From NCBI GenBank assembly GCA_013388455.1, contig JACAFF010000020.1, forward strand, positions 1 to 33,906: 33,906 nt of DNA. Direction: 5' to 3'. The stretch's first letter is position 1; each line of letters starts with the position of its first letter. Made by a program: the position numbers and the translations under genes. Source of the DNA: Nitrospirota bacterium. Its GTDB lineage: Bacteria > Nitrospirota > Thermodesulfovibrionia > Thermodesulfovibrionales > SM23-35. The notes under the pieces are model-generated. The model ran no database searches, was not told the DNA's origin, and was given only the letters and a program-made list of their open reading frames with translations. Positions 17,421 through 26,476 of the stretch are shown piece by piece.

Positions 17421-18095
17421 TTGATACCGTATAAAGATGATAACCCGACTTATAGAATTCCTGTTATAACTATAATTATTATTGTATTGAATATTTTAGC
17501 CTTTTTTTTGCAGATGGCTTATCCTTCTGGATTTAAAGAAGTAGCATATGCTTATGGAGCAATTCCACATTCTATACTTACGTTCGAATCAACTCAACCA
17601 ATTCATCCTGCAGCTACAATATTCACCTCAATGTTCATGCATGGAGGTTTATTTCATCTCGGAGGTAATATGCTCTATTTATGGATATTTGGCAATAATA
17701 TCGAGGACAAGCTAGGCCATATACGTTTTGTAATATTTTATATAGTTTGTGGTATATTTTCGGCATATGCACATGCGATATCAAATGCAAATTCAACAAT
17801 TCCTATGATTGGTGCAAGTGGTGCGGTATCAGGCATTTTAGGTGCATATTTACTTCTTTTCCCGAGGGCAAATATACATACCTTAATATTTTTAGGATTT
17901 TTTATAACTACAGTAAGAATTCCGGCCTTGATAGTTATTGGATTTTGGGCTATTATACAATTTATTAATGGATTGATAAGTACAGGACTGAATGAGGCTG
18001 GTGGTGTTGCATGGTTTGCACATATCGGGGGTTTCCTTATGGGTCTTTTAACTGTAAAATTATGGTTACCAAGGAGGGTTAGACAGTGGTTGTAA
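17421..18095 (+). CDS. rhomboid-family intramembrane serine protease
   Basis: The 224-residue protein has about six membrane helices and the rhomboid catalytic pair: Ser133 in GASGA (131-135) and His201 in FAHIGG. The HLGGN motif at 79-83 supplies the conserved Asn of the oxyanion side. The L1 region (about 40-75, with HPAATIFTSMFMHGG) is as in bacterial homologues. It cleaves membrane proteins within the bilayer; the substrate is unknown. The start is TTG at 17421, chosen because AGGAAG precedes it and the protein begins right there with the usual short MIPYKDDNPT leader. The gene overlaps the next by 10 bp. Confidence 0.9.
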   Translation: MIPYKDDNPTYRIPVITIIIIVLNILAFFLQMAYPSGFKEVAYAYGAIPHSILTFESTQPIHPAATIFTSMFMHGGLFHLGGNMLYLWIFGNNIEDKLGHIRFVIFYIVCGIFSAYAHAISNANSTIPMIGASGAVSGILGAYLLLFPRANIHTLIFLGFFITTVRIPALIVIGFWAIIQFINGLISTGLNEAGGVAWFAHIGGFLMGLLTVKLWLPRRVRQWL

Positions 18096-18964
18096 CATGT
18101 CCGAGATGCAAGACAAGATTGAAAATTGACGAAAGTAAGATTAAAGCAGAAGGCTCAAGATTTAAATGCCCAAAATGTAGCACCCCTCTTTTCATAAAAA
18201 AACCTGCTCCAATAACTGAAAAAGCTCCTGATAATAAGAAAATAATAATAGCACATTCAAATCCTGATATTATCAATGAAATACAATCAATTCTATCCAA
18301 TAAGGGATATCAGGTAATCACTTCATCTGATGGAATTGATACAATGGTTAAGACACTTAAAGAGTTGCCATTTGCTGTTATAATTGAAGCTGCTCTTCCC
18401 AAGATTTATGGTTTTGAAGTTTGTAATAGATTGAAATCAAGGGCTGAAACTAAAAATATTAAGTTCATACTTGTCAGCTCTATCTATGATAAAGTTAGAT
18501 ATAAAAGAGAACCCACTTCTCTTTACGAAGCAGATGATTTTATTGATGAGCATAAATTGTCTGAGGCCCTTCTTGATAAAATTAATGCATTAAGAGAGAA
18601 AAAACCTGCTGAGAAAGAGAAACATATTGAAAAACCTGAAGAAAAAGTAATATCTGAAAAAGTTGAGAAAAAACCTGAACCAGCAAGAAGACAACTTGTC
18701 GAGGATGTCAAACCTGACATAGACGATAAAGTTGAAAGAGCAAAAAGACTTGCACGGACTATAATATCAGATATCTATTTATACAATACTCCCAGGTTCG
18801 ATAACTCTATCAAAAATGGGACTTTTTATTCCGAATTTTCAAATGAAATTAAGGATGGAATGAAGCTATATGAAAGTAGAATACCAGAAGAAGTTCGGAA
18901 AAAAGGTGATTTTTTTCATGAGGTGATAAGAGAGTTTATTGAAAGCAAAAAAAATTATAACTAA
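18086..18964 (+). CDS. MJ0042-type zinc ribbon + pseudo-receiver domain protein
   Basis: From a GTG start with AAGGAGG upstream, the 292-residue protein begins with a zinc ribbon (C5-x2-C8, C28-x2-C31). A CheY-like fold follows (about 52-168). The receiver lacks its active site. The usual acidic pair is HSN (57-59), the phospho-accepting Asp is Glu101 (IIEAALPKIYGFEV), and the conserved Lys after the last strand is absent (EADDFIDEH). A charged Lys/Glu linker (about 170-210) leads to a helical C-terminal domain (about 215-290). It overlaps the rhomboid gene by 10 bp and shares its promoter. It probably acts as a constitutive or protein-binding adaptor, not a phospho-switch. Confidence 0.75.
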   Translation: MVVTCPRCKTRLKIDESKIKAEGSRFKCPKCSTPLFIKKPAPITEKAPDNKKIIIAHSNPDIINEIQSILSNKGYQVITSSDGIDTMVKTLKELPFAVIIEAALPKIYGFEVCNRLKSRAETKNIKFILVSSIYDKVRYKREPTSLYEADDFIDEHKLSEALLDKINALREKKPAEKEKHIEKPEEKVISEKVEKKPEPARRQLVEDVKPDIDDKVERAKRLARTIISDIYLYNTPRFDNSIKNGTFYSEFSNEIKDGMKLYESRIPEEVRKKGDFFHEVIREFIESKKNYN

Positions 18965-19042
18965 AAAATTAGAAAAATAAAGATATTTGGTTAAAATAAA
19001 AGATATTTTCTCTTAATTCTTCTTTTCAGGAAAAATAAACCC

Positions 19043-19097
19043 TTGCCTTATTATTTAATTTCAGAGTATATTAGCACTCACTAAGTGTGAGTGCTAA
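19043..19097 (+). promoter_or_regulatory. groESL promoter with perfect CIRCE operator
   Basis: The CIRCE inverted repeat TTAGCACTC-N9-GAGTGCTAA is perfect at 19071-19097. A promoter, TTGCCT (19043-19048) and TATATT (19067-19072, 18-bp spacing), runs into its left arm. This is the standard HrcA repressor site, so chaperonin expression should be heat-inducible through HrcA. No hrcA gene is in this window. Confidence 0.93.
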
Positions 19098-19137
19098 TAA
19101 AATCATTAAATAAATATTATGAAAGGAGAAATGCGTT

Positions 19138-19428
19138 ATGAAGTTTAAACCATTAAGAGATAGGGTATTTGTTAAATTTTCTTCAGAGGAAGAAAAAACA
19201 GCAGGTGGTCTTTTTATTCCTGACACAGCAAAAGAAAAGCCTCAAAAGGGAACAGTAATTGCGGTCGGGGCTGGTAGAATCACTGATGACGGAAAGCGTC
19301 AACCTATGGATGTGAAAGTTGGGGATACAATCTTATTTGATAAGTATTCAGGTTCAAAAATAAAAATTGATGATGAAGAATACCTTATTATAAGGGAAGA
19401 AGACATTTTAGGGATTGTTGAAAGCTAA
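19138..19428 (+). CDS. groES: co-chaperonin GroES
   Basis: The 96-residue protein shows the GroES fold throughout: [10 protein letters not shown] at the start, the mobile loop [20 protein letters not shown] that binds GroEL, and [27 protein letters not shown]. Its length is usual for the family. AAAGGAG precedes the ATG, and the CIRCE operator lies 40 bp upstream. It caps the GroEL ring during protein folding. It is first gene of a two-gene operon with groEL, which starts 24 bases later. Confidence 0.97.
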   Translation: MKFKPLRDRVFVKFSSEEEKTAGGLFIPDTAKEKPQKGTVIAVGAGRITDDGKRQPMDVKVGDTILFDKYSGSKIKIDDEEYLIIREEDILGIVES

Positions 19429-19452
19429 AATTAAATAGAAGGAGGATTAGAA

Positions 19453-21081
19453 ATGGCAGCTAAACAGCTACTTTTTGATGATGCAGCAAGAAATTCGATA
19501 TTAAAAGGAGTTACCTTACTTACAGATGCTGTGAAGGCAACTCTTGGACCTAAGGGAAGGAATGCAATACTTGACAAAAAATTCGGTGCCCCTACCATTA
19601 CAAAAGATGGTGTCACCGTTGCAAAGGAAATTGAACTAAAAGACCCATGGGAAAACATGGGAGCCCAATTGGTCAGGGAGGTTGCCTCAAAAACATCTGA
19701 TATTGCTGGTGATGGAACAACCACAGCTACTGTTCTTGCACACGCTATCTACAGAGAGGGAATTAAAAATGTTGCCGCTGGTGCGAATCCAATGGATCTG
19801 AAAAGAGGGATAGAGAAAGCGGTTGAAATAGTTATTGAGGAGCTTAAGAAACTTAGTAAACCCGTCCAGGATAAAAAAGAGATTGCACAGGTTGGAACGA
19901 TTTCTGCAAACAATGATACATCTGTTGGTGAATTAATAGCAGAAGCGATGGATAAGGTCGGGAAAGACGGTGTTATCACTGTTGAAGAAGCAAAAAGTAT
20001 GCAGACAACTCTTGACGTTGTTGAAGGAATGCAATTTGATAGAGGCTATATATCGCCCTATTTTATAACTGATCCAGAACGGATGGAATGTATTTTAGAA
20101 GATGCCTTTATTCTAATTCATGAGAAGAAGATTTCGAGCATGAAGGACCTTTTGCCAATACTTGAACAAATTGCAAAGATGGGCAAGCCCCTCCTGATTA
20201 TAGCAGAGGAAGTTGAGGGTGAAGCTCTTGCAACTCTTGTTGTGAACAAGTTACGGGGAACTATACAGGTAAGTGCTGTTAAAGCTCCGGGTTTTGGTGA
20301 AAGAAGAAAAGCGATGCTTGAGGATATAGCAGTTCTTACCGGTGGTACTATGATATCAGAAGACCTCGGAATAAAGCTTGAAAATGTCAAAATATCAGAT
20401 CTTGGTCGTGCAAAAAAGATAACTATAGACAAGGAAAATACTACAATTGTTGAAGGAGCTGGGGACCCTTCAAAAATACAGGGCAGGGTTAAGCAGATTA
20501 AAACACAGATTGACGAGACCACATCAGATTATGATAGGGAAAAATTGCAAGAGAGACTTGCAAAGCTTGTTGGTGGTGTTGCAGTAATCAATGTTGGTGC
20601 TGCAACAGAGACAGAAATGAAGGAGAAGAAGGCACGAGTTGAGGATGCATTGAATGCTACCAGGGCTGCAGTAGAAGAAGGAATAGTTCCTGGAGGTGGA
20701 GTGGCTTTCCTTAGATGTTTGCCCTCGCTCAAATCGCTGAAGATAGATGGCGATCAGCAGATCGGTGTTGACATAATTAAAAGAGCGCTTGAAGAACCGA
20801 TTAGACAAATTGCAAACAATGCAGGTATAGAAGGCTCAATAGTTGTCGAAAAAGTAAAGCACGCCAAGGATGTAAACTTCGGCTTTGATGCTAATCAGGA
20901 AGAATATGTGGACATGATGAAGACAGGTATAATTGATCCCACAAAAGTAACAAGGACTGCGTTACAGAATGCAGCATCAGTTGCCGCTTTAATGTTAACG
21001 ACTTCAGTAATGGTTACAGAAATTCCAGAGGAAGAAAAAGCACCTAAGATGCCACCTGGCATGGGTGGAGAGATGTATTAA
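19453..21081 (+). CDS. groEL: chaperonin GroEL
   Basis: The 542-residue protein aligns in mind along its whole length with GroEL. It has the ATP-binding segments [16 protein letters not shown] and [11 protein letters not shown], apical-domain motifs ([15 protein letters not shown]) and [14 protein letters not shown] in the equatorial domain. The C-terminus is short, ending PPGMGGEMY, where the usual Gly-Gly-Met tail is reduced to one partial repeat. It forms the double-ring ATPase that folds cytosolic proteins. GGAGG precedes the ATG, and a strong intrinsic terminator follows the stop. Confidence 0.98.
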   Translation: MAAKQLLFDDAARNSILKGVTLLTDAVKATLGPKGRNAILDKKFGAPTITKDGVTVAKEIELKDPWENMGAQLVREVASKTSDIAGDGTTTATVLAHAIYREGIKNVAAGANPMDLKRGIEKAVEIVIEELKKLSKPVQDKKEIAQVGTISANNDTSVGELIAEAMDKVGKDGVITVEEAKSMQTTLDVVEGMQFDRGYISPYFITDPERMECILEDAFILIHEKKISSMKDLLPILEQIAKMGKPLLIIAEEVEGEALATLVVNKLRGTIQVSAVKAPGFGERRKAMLEDIAVLTGGTMISEDLGIKLENVKISDLGRAKKITIDKENTTIVEGAGDPSKIQGRVKQIKTQIDETTSDYDREKLQERLAKLVGGVAVINVGAATETEMKEKKARVEDALNATRAAVEEGIVPGGGVAFLRCLPSLKSLKIDGDQQIGVDIIKRALEEPIRQIANNAGIEGSIVVEKVKHAKDVNFGFDANQEEYVDMMKTGIIDPTKVTRTALQNAASVAALMLTTSVMVTEIPEEEKAPKMPPGMGGEMY

Positions 21082-21123
21082 TAAGAGCGCTGTATCTTAG
21101 AGCTAAAAGAGCAGAAATTCAGA

Positions 21124-21161
21124 AGAGGGGTAATTTCGTAGCAGAATTGCCCCTCTTTTTT
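21124..21161 (+). terminator. intrinsic terminator after groEL
   Basis: A 12-bp stem (AGAGGGGTAATT with AATTGCCCCTCT, one G-T pair), a 9-base loop and a run of at least five T residues at 21157-21161. It sits 43 bases beyond the groEL stop. Confidence 0.85.
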
Positions 21162-21186
21162 GAGTAATTAAAACTCATTTATTATG

Positions 21187-21265
21187 TTAACCCGAAAAAT
21201 GCAATTTAATAATACAGATGTTGCGAAAAAATTTTTTTACGCAATGTCTGCATTATTCGGGTTAA
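21187..21265. repeat. 79-bp intergenic palindromic repeat
   Basis: The outer arms TTAACCCGAA and TTCGGGTTAA are fully complementary. The next bases (ATGCA/TGCAT) also pair, and an inner imperfect arm (CAGATGTTGCG against CGCAATGTCTG) closes on an A7T7-like centre. This is a large cruciform or hairpin with no T tract of its own. It looks like a dispersed miniature element. Confidence 0.65.
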
Positions 21266-21278
21266 TGCCTTATATAGC

Positions 21279-21316
21279 TTGTCATTCTGAACCTCCAAAG
21301 GGTGTGAAGAATCTTG
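21279..21316. repeat. TGTCATTCTGA...GAAGAATCT-type dispersed intergenic repeat
   Basis: The sequence TTGTCATTCTGAACC, then CCAAAGGGTGTGAAGAATCTTG, matches the widespread CATTCTGA/GAAGAATCT family of intergenic repeats that I know from many unrelated bacterial genomes. It lies between groEL and mltG. Between 21082 and 21383 I see only the terminator, the palindrome and this repeat. Confidence 0.5.
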
Positions 21317-21383
21317 TTGTTTTTTTTCAGGTCAATCATACCTATATTTGACTCTGCAGAAGTGATTTTGTCATGCTAATACA

Positions 21384-22430
21384 ATGAAAAGAAATATTAT
21401 ATTAATCACAATATGTGTCATAATCCTTCTGGGGATATATATAATTATAGAATTAATAACCCCCCTGCCTCTTGGCAAAAAGAACATAGAGATCGAAATA
21501 CCTAAAGGCGCAACATTCAGGTATGTAGCAGATTTGTTCGAAAAAGAAAATATACTAAGAGATAAAAATCTTTTTCTTTTCATTGGAAGAGTAACAGGAC
21601 TGGACAGAAAAATCCGTGCAGGATATTATTCAATTTATAGCTCGATGAACCTTCTTGATCTCCTGTCAGTTTTAAGAAAAGGACAGATTATTGAATATGA
21701 AATAACAATAGTCGAGGGTGACTCTCTTATTGAAATAGCTGAAAAATTATCAAAAAAGGGGATTGTCAATGAAAAGGATTTCTGGCAATTATCAAAGGAT
21801 GAAGATTTTCTTAACTGGCACGAAATAGATGCTCCATCATTTGAAGGGTATCTTTTCCCTGAGACATATAAAATACCAAAGGGTATGGCACCTGAAGATG
21901 CGATAGGAATGATGATTAACAGGTTGCGTGATAAATTCGTTGATGAATTTTTAAACAGAGCAGAAGAGATAAATCTTTCAGAGAGGGAAGTTCTGACTCT
22001 TGCTTCTATTATCGAGAAAGAAGCTGTTATAGATGTTGAAAGACCTTTAATCTCCGCTGTTTACCATAATAGGATGAAGAAAGGGATGCGTTTACAAGCA
22101 GATCCTACAGCCATTTATGGTATTAAAAGCTCAAAAGAAAAGATAACAGCAAGAGATTTGAAGCGAAAAACATCTTATAATACTTATTATATAAAAGGAC
22201 TGCCTCCTGGTCCTATTGCTTCTCCGGGAATAAAGTCTATTATTGCAGCCCTTTATCCTGCAGATGTTCCATATCTGTATTTTGTTTCGAATAACGACGG
22301 GACTCATCATTTCTCAGTCACTGCCGATGAACATAATGCAGCTGTGCAGTTATATAGAGAAAAGAAACAACAGGAGAAACAAATTGATAGAGAGTTTGAT
22401 GAAGATTTAGAAAATCATGAAACCTCGTAA
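21384..22430 (+). CDS. mltG: endolytic murein transglycosylase MltG
   Basis: The 348-residue protein has one N-terminal membrane helix (about 5-25) and then a LysM-like and YceG domain. Typical motifs are FEGYLFPETYKIPKG, LTLASIIEKEA (catalytic Glu in the I-I-E-K-E stretch), HNRMKKGMRLQADPTAIYG and YNTYYIKGLPPGPIASPG. MltG cuts nascent peptidoglycan strands and helps set glycan length. There is no good ribosome site before the ATG; I keep this start because the membrane helix begins right after it. The gene overlaps ispG by 14 bp. Confidence 0.95.
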   Translation: MKRNIILITICVIILLGIYIIIELITPLPLGKKNIEIEIPKGATFRYVADLFEKENILRDKNLFLFIGRVTGLDRKIRAGYYSIYSSMNLLDLLSVLRKGQIIEYEITIVEGDSLIEIAEKLSKKGIVNEKDFWQLSKDEDFLNWHEIDAPSFEGYLFPETYKIPKGMAPEDAIGMMINRLRDKFVDEFLNRAEEINLSEREVLTLASIIEKEAVIDVERPLISAVYHNRMKKGMRLQADPTAIYGIKSSKEKITARDLKRKTSYNTYYIKGLPPGPIASPGIKSIIAALYPADVPYLYFVSNNDGTHHFSVTADEHNAAVQLYREKKQQEKQIDREFDEDLENHETS

Positions 22431-23472
22431 AAAGACACGTGTAATCTATATAGGGAAAGTGCCTGTAGGTGGTGATAATCCAATTGTTGTTCAGTCTATG
22501 ACAAAAACAAATACTGCTGATGTCAAATTAACCATAAAACAGATAAAATCACTGGAGAAATCGGGATGCGAAATTGTCAGGCTTGCAGTGCCTGATATGG
22601 ATGCAGCAAAGGCACTTGGTAGAATAAAAGAACTGATTAAAATTCCGATGATAGCAGACATTCATTTTGACTGGAGGCTTGCAATTGAAGCTATCAAACA
22701 GGGAGTTGACGGACTGAGAATAAACCCGGGTAATATCGGCGCATCGTGGAAAGTAAAAGAAGTTGTTAACCTTGCAAAAGATAGAAATATACCAATCCGT
22801 ATAGGTGTTAATGCTGGCTCACTCGAAAAGGAGTTACTCCGAAAATATGGGCATCCTACACCTGCTGCATTAATTGAGAGTGCTTCAAAACATATTCAGA
22901 TACTCGAAGATAATGATTTTACATCCATAAAAGTCTCGCTGAAGGCATCTGATGTTTTAAAGACAGTCGAGGCTTACCGTCTTTTTTCAGAAAAGCACGA
23001 TTACCCACTACATATTGGTATATCAGAAGCAGGGCCATTATTTCAGGGAACAATTAAGAGTTCTATAGGACTCGGACTGTTACTTGCTGAAGGCATTGGT
23101 GATACGATTAGGGTATCTCTTACAGCGCCACCTGAAGAAGAAGTTCGTGTTGCCTACGGTATACTCGGAGCACTTGGCCTTAGAAAGAGAGGTTTGGAGA
23201 TTATATCCTGTCCTACATGCGGTCGTTGTAAAATTGATTTGAAAAGTCTTGCACTGAAAGTAGAATCGAAGCTTAGAAAAATTGATAAGCCTCTAAAAGT
23301 AGCCGTTATGGGATGTGTAGTGAATGGACCTGGAGAAGCAAGAGAGGCTGATGTGGGAATTGCTGGCACCAAGGGAAGAGGGATCGTTTTTAAAAAAGGG
23401 AAAATTGTAAAACAGGTGAAAGAAGAAGACCTCCTCGATGCCCTTTTACAGGAGTTGAAGGATTATACTTAA
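22417..23472 (+). CDS. ispG: 4-hydroxy-3-methylbut-2-en-1-yl diphosphate synthase (IspG/GcpE)
   Basis: This 351-residue enzyme of the MEP isoprenoid pathway reduces MEcPP to HMBPP. Seen here are the N-terminal TIM-barrel hallmarks (VQSMTKTNTADV, IADIHFDWRLA, GLRINPGNIG). The C-terminal Fe-S domain follows, with SCPTCGRC and MGCVVNGPGEAREADVGIAG, whose Cys residues and Glu hold the 4Fe-4S cluster. The length is typical of the bacterial two-domain form. The 14-bp overlap with mltG implies co-translation. It ends convergently, 18 bases from cimA, with no clear terminator between. Confidence 0.97.
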   Translation: MKPRKKTRVIYIGKVPVGGDNPIVVQSMTKTNTADVKLTIKQIKSLEKSGCEIVRLAVPDMDAAKALGRIKELIKIPMIADIHFDWRLAIEAIKQGVDGLRINPGNIGASWKVKEVVNLAKDRNIPIRIGVNAGSLEKELLRKYGHPTPAALIESASKHIQILEDNDFTSIKVSLKASDVLKTVEAYRLFSEKHDYPLHIGISEAGPLFQGTIKSSIGLGLLLAEGIGDTIRVSLTAPPEEEVRVAYGILGALGLRKRGLEIISCPTCGRCKIDLKSLALKVESKLRKIDKPLKVAVMGCVVNGPGEAREADVGIAGTKGRGIVFKKGKIVKQVKEEDLLDALLQELKDYT

Positions 23473-23490
23473 TAAAACCTATAAAGAGCA

Positions 23491-25059
23491 TTAATTTTTT
23501 TCTTTTAAAAGTTTATATTCAATACTATCAACCAATGCCTGATATGAAGCCTCAATTATATTCTCCGAAACACCCACAGTATTCCATCTTTCATTCCCAT
23601 CACCTGATTCTATAAGAACCCTTACTTTTGCTGTTGTCCCTTTACCCGCTGTTAGCACACGGACTTTGTAATCATGTAGTTTAACATTCTTAAGTTCAGG
23701 ATAGAATTTATCGAGTGCTTTTCTCAGTGCATTATCGATTGCATTTACAGGGCCATTGCCGATTGCAGCAGTATGCTCAGTATGTCCTCCAACTTTAAGC
23801 ATAATAGTTGCTTCACTAATAGGTTCCTCTCCCTCTTTTCTTTTTTCAACAATAACCCTGAAGCCAGTTAGAGTAAAAAATTTTTTATGAAGTCCGAGTG
23901 ATTTTTTCATTAAAAGTTCAAAAGATGCCTCTGCAGCTTCGAATTGAAATCCTTCATTTTCAAGTTCCTTCAGAGTTGTAACAATATTCTGTATCTGCGG
24001 TGAATCAGGTTCGAGATGAATGCCGAATTCCTCTGCTTTCCTTAAGATATTGCTTTTGCCTGCGAGGTCTGATATTAACACTCTCTGGGAATTGCCGACA
24101 AGAGATGGTCTTATATGTTCATAAGTCTCGGGTCTTTTCCTTATCGCGCTCACATGTATCCCTGCCTTGTGTGCAAAAGCACTATCACCTACAAAAGGTT
24201 GTCTCTTAAAATGCCGTATATTAGCAATTTCATTTATAAATCTTGATACATCACGCAATTTTTTTAAGTTTTCGGGTTTGATGCAATCTATCCCAAGCTT
24301 TATCTGAAGATTAGGAATAACTGAACAAAGATTGGCATTCCCGCATCTTTCACCAAGTCCATTGATTGTGCCCTGCACATGAACAGCTCCTTTTTCAACT
24401 GCAATGACAGAATTTGCAACTGCACATTCAGAGTCGTTGTGAGCATGGATACCTAAAGGTTTATGTATATCTTTTTTAAGCTTATCAAAAATATTTTGAA
24501 TGTCATCAGGAAGTGTTCCACCATTTGTGTCACATAGCACAATACAATCTGCACCTGCCTCCTGTGCTGCTATAAGACACTTCAAGGCAAACTGTGGATT
24601 ATTCTTATAGCCATCGAAGAAATGCTCGGCATCGAAAAAAACAGTCTGAACATTCCTCTTTAGGTATGCAATTGAATTATGAATAAGATCAAGATTTTCT
24701 TCTAAAGAAATTTTCAGTGCCTCGGTTACATGGAAATCCCATGTCTTTCCGAAGATTGTAATAATCTGAGCTTTTGCATCAAGTAGAGCCCGAATATTGG
24801 AATCTTCTTCGACTTTATGATGTGGTCTGTGCGTGCTTCCAAATGCAACAATCTTCGAATTTTCGAGGTTTATTTTTTTTGCCTTTTTGAAATATTCCAG
24901 ATCTTTTGGATTTGAACCTGGCCATCCACCTTCGATGTAATGAAGGCCGAGTTCATCGAGTTTTTCAGTAATACGCAGTTTATCTTCTACAGAAAAAGAG
25001 ATTCCCTCAGTCTGCGAGCCATCTCTTAATGTAGTATCATAAATTTCGATCTTGGGCAT
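23491..25059 (-). CDS. cimA: (R)-citramalate synthase
   Basis: The 522-residue protein has a DRE-TIM HMGL-like catalytic domain ([16 protein letters not shown] at the start, [34 protein letters not shown]) and a C-terminal LeuA-type regulatory domain from about 400. GGWPG near the N-terminus and the roughly 520-residue length favour the CimA family over 2-isopropylmalate synthase. It condenses pyruvate and acetyl-CoA to citramalate, giving threonine-independent isoleucine synthesis, and is probably feedback-inhibited by isoleucine. It starts two bases after the lysC stop, so the two genes form one operon. Confidence 0.92.
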   Translation of the reverse strand: MPKIEIYDTTLRDGSQTEGISFSVEDKLRITEKLDELGLHYIEGGWPGSNPKDLEYFKKAKKINLENSKIVAFGSTHRPHHKVEEDSNIRALLDAKAQIITIFGKTWDFHVTEALKISLEENLDLIHNSIAYLKRNVQTVFFDAEHFFDGYKNNPQFALKCLIAAQEAGADCIVLCDTNGGTLPDDIQNIFDKLKKDIHKPLGIHAHNDSECAVANSVIAVEKGAVHVQGTINGLGERCGNANLCSVIPNLQIKLGIDCIKPENLKKLRDVSRFINEIANIRHFKRQPFVGDSAFAHKAGIHVSAIRKRPETYEHIRPSLVGNSQRVLISDLAGKSNILRKAEEFGIHLEPDSPQIQNIVTTLKELENEGFQFEAAEASFELLMKKSLGLHKKFFTLTGFRVIVEKRKEGEEPISEATIMLKVGGHTEHTAAIGNGPVNAIDNALRKALDKFYPELKNVKLHDYKVRVLTAGKGTTAKVRVLIESGDGNERWNTVGVSENIIEASYQALVDSIEYKLLKEKN

Positions 25060-25061
25060 AA

Positions 25062-26282
25062 TTATTTTTCCATGCCTAATTCAAAAGCATCATGAAGAAC
25101 TCTAACAGCAAGCTCTGTATACTTCAAATCAATAACACATGAAACTTTGATTTCAGAAGTGCTTATCATCATTATATTGATGTTATGCGCTGCAAGGGTT
25201 TCAAACATTTTTGCTGCAACACCGGAATGTGTTCTCATCCCAACGCCGATTATAGAAACCTTGGAAATATCTTCTTTTAGGTCAACACCTTTTGACCCGA
25301 TTTCATTAATAATCTCACGAGTAATCTGTAAAGCCTTTTGAGAATCTGCTTTTGGCACTGTGAAAGATATATCGGTTGTTTTACCATCACTACTGACATT
25401 TTGTACAATCATGTCAACTATTATATTTGCATCTGCGATAGTATGAAATAGTTTTGCTGCAATACCTGGCCTATCATGAACAGCGATTGCTGTGATCTTT
25501 GCCTGATTTTTATCATAGGCTATCCCTGAAACCACAACATTTTCCATATCCTTATCCTCCTTGACAACGAGTGTGCCAGGATTTTCATTGAAACTTGACC
25601 TGACAACAACTGGCACATCATATTTCATAGCAAATTCAACAGATCTCGTCTGAAGCACCTTTGCACCGAGACTCGCAAATTCAAGCATCTCCTCGTAGGA
25701 GATTTTATCAAGTTTTTTTGCCTCGGGGACTATGTTGGGATCTGTTGTGTAGACACCATCAACATCTGTAAAAATTTCGCATAAGTCTGCTTTAAGCGCT
25801 GCAGCAACTGCAACCGCTGTAAGATCTGAGCCTCCTCGTCCGAGAGTAGTTACATCAGATTCCTCTGTAACTCCCTGGAAACCTGCGATAACTGGTATTA
25901 TTCCGTTCTCAAGAGCCTGTTTTACTCGTTTACCAGTTATTCTTTCTATCTTGGCCTTTGTATGTGCTTCATCTGTAATTATGCCAACTTGTCTGCCAGT
26001 AAAAGACATCGCTTTTTCCCCGAGATTTGTAATAGCAATTGCTGTAAGGGCAGAACTTATACGTTCACCTGACGACAGTAATAGATCCATTTCTCTGCCG
26101 TCAGGGTTAGCTGATAACTGTGAAGCGAAGTTGATAAGCTTATCAGTCTCTCCTGACATTGCTGATACAATAACAACTATTTTATTGTTTTGCCTTTTTC
26201 TTGCAACAACACGTTCTGCAACAGCTTTTATTCTTTCAATGTTGCCGACTGATGTGCCACCATATTTCTGAACAATCAACAT
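25062..26282 (-). CDS. lysC: aspartate kinase
   Basis: The 406-residue protein begins with the kinase signature [10 protein letters not shown]. It contains SSGERIS, the [18 protein letters not shown] phosphate/substrate motif and [11 protein letters not shown], followed by two ACT domains (about 265-400; [17 protein letters not shown] and [17 protein letters not shown]). The length matches the lysine/threonine-sensitive class II (LysC alpha) enzymes. It phosphorylates aspartate, the first step to lysine, threonine and methionine. In class II enzymes an internal start can give a separate beta (ACT) subunit, but I cannot confirm one here. It is first in an operon with cimA. Confidence 0.96.
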   Translation of the reverse strand: MLIVQKYGGTSVGNIERIKAVAERVVARKRQNNKIVVIVSAMSGETDKLINFASQLSANPDGREMDLLLSSGERISSALTAIAITNLGEKAMSFTGRQVGIITDEAHTKAKIERITGKRVKQALENGIIPVIAGFQGVTEESDVTTLGRGGSDLTAVAVAAALKADLCEIFTDVDGVYTTDPNIVPEAKKLDKISYEEMLEFASLGAKVLQTRSVEFAMKYDVPVVVRSSFNENPGTLVVKEDKDMENVVVSGIAYDKNQAKITAIAVHDRPGIAAKLFHTIADANIIVDMIVQNVSSDGKTTDISFTVPKADSQKALQITREIINEIGSKGVDLKEDISKVSIIGVGMRTHSGVAAKMFETLAAHNINIMMISTSEIKVSCVIDLKYTELAVRVLHDAFELGMEK

Positions 26283-26476
26283 ATCTTTTTATCTTTCTTA
26301 ATTTTCTCGGGTTTGTATTATTTAGTAAATTATAGCAAAATTATTTATTTTCCAGATAGTCTTATTGAATGTTTGTAAGCATCACTTTTCCTGATGAAGC
26401 AATTTCCCCAGGCCACTATAAATCCTGGAATTGGTTAGGTATTATTAGGTATGCATTAAGCTGTTATGATAGAATA

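Noticed and set aside
20118-20808. Minus-strand frames inside groEL
   Set aside because: Antisense to a highly conserved gene; typical shadow frames.
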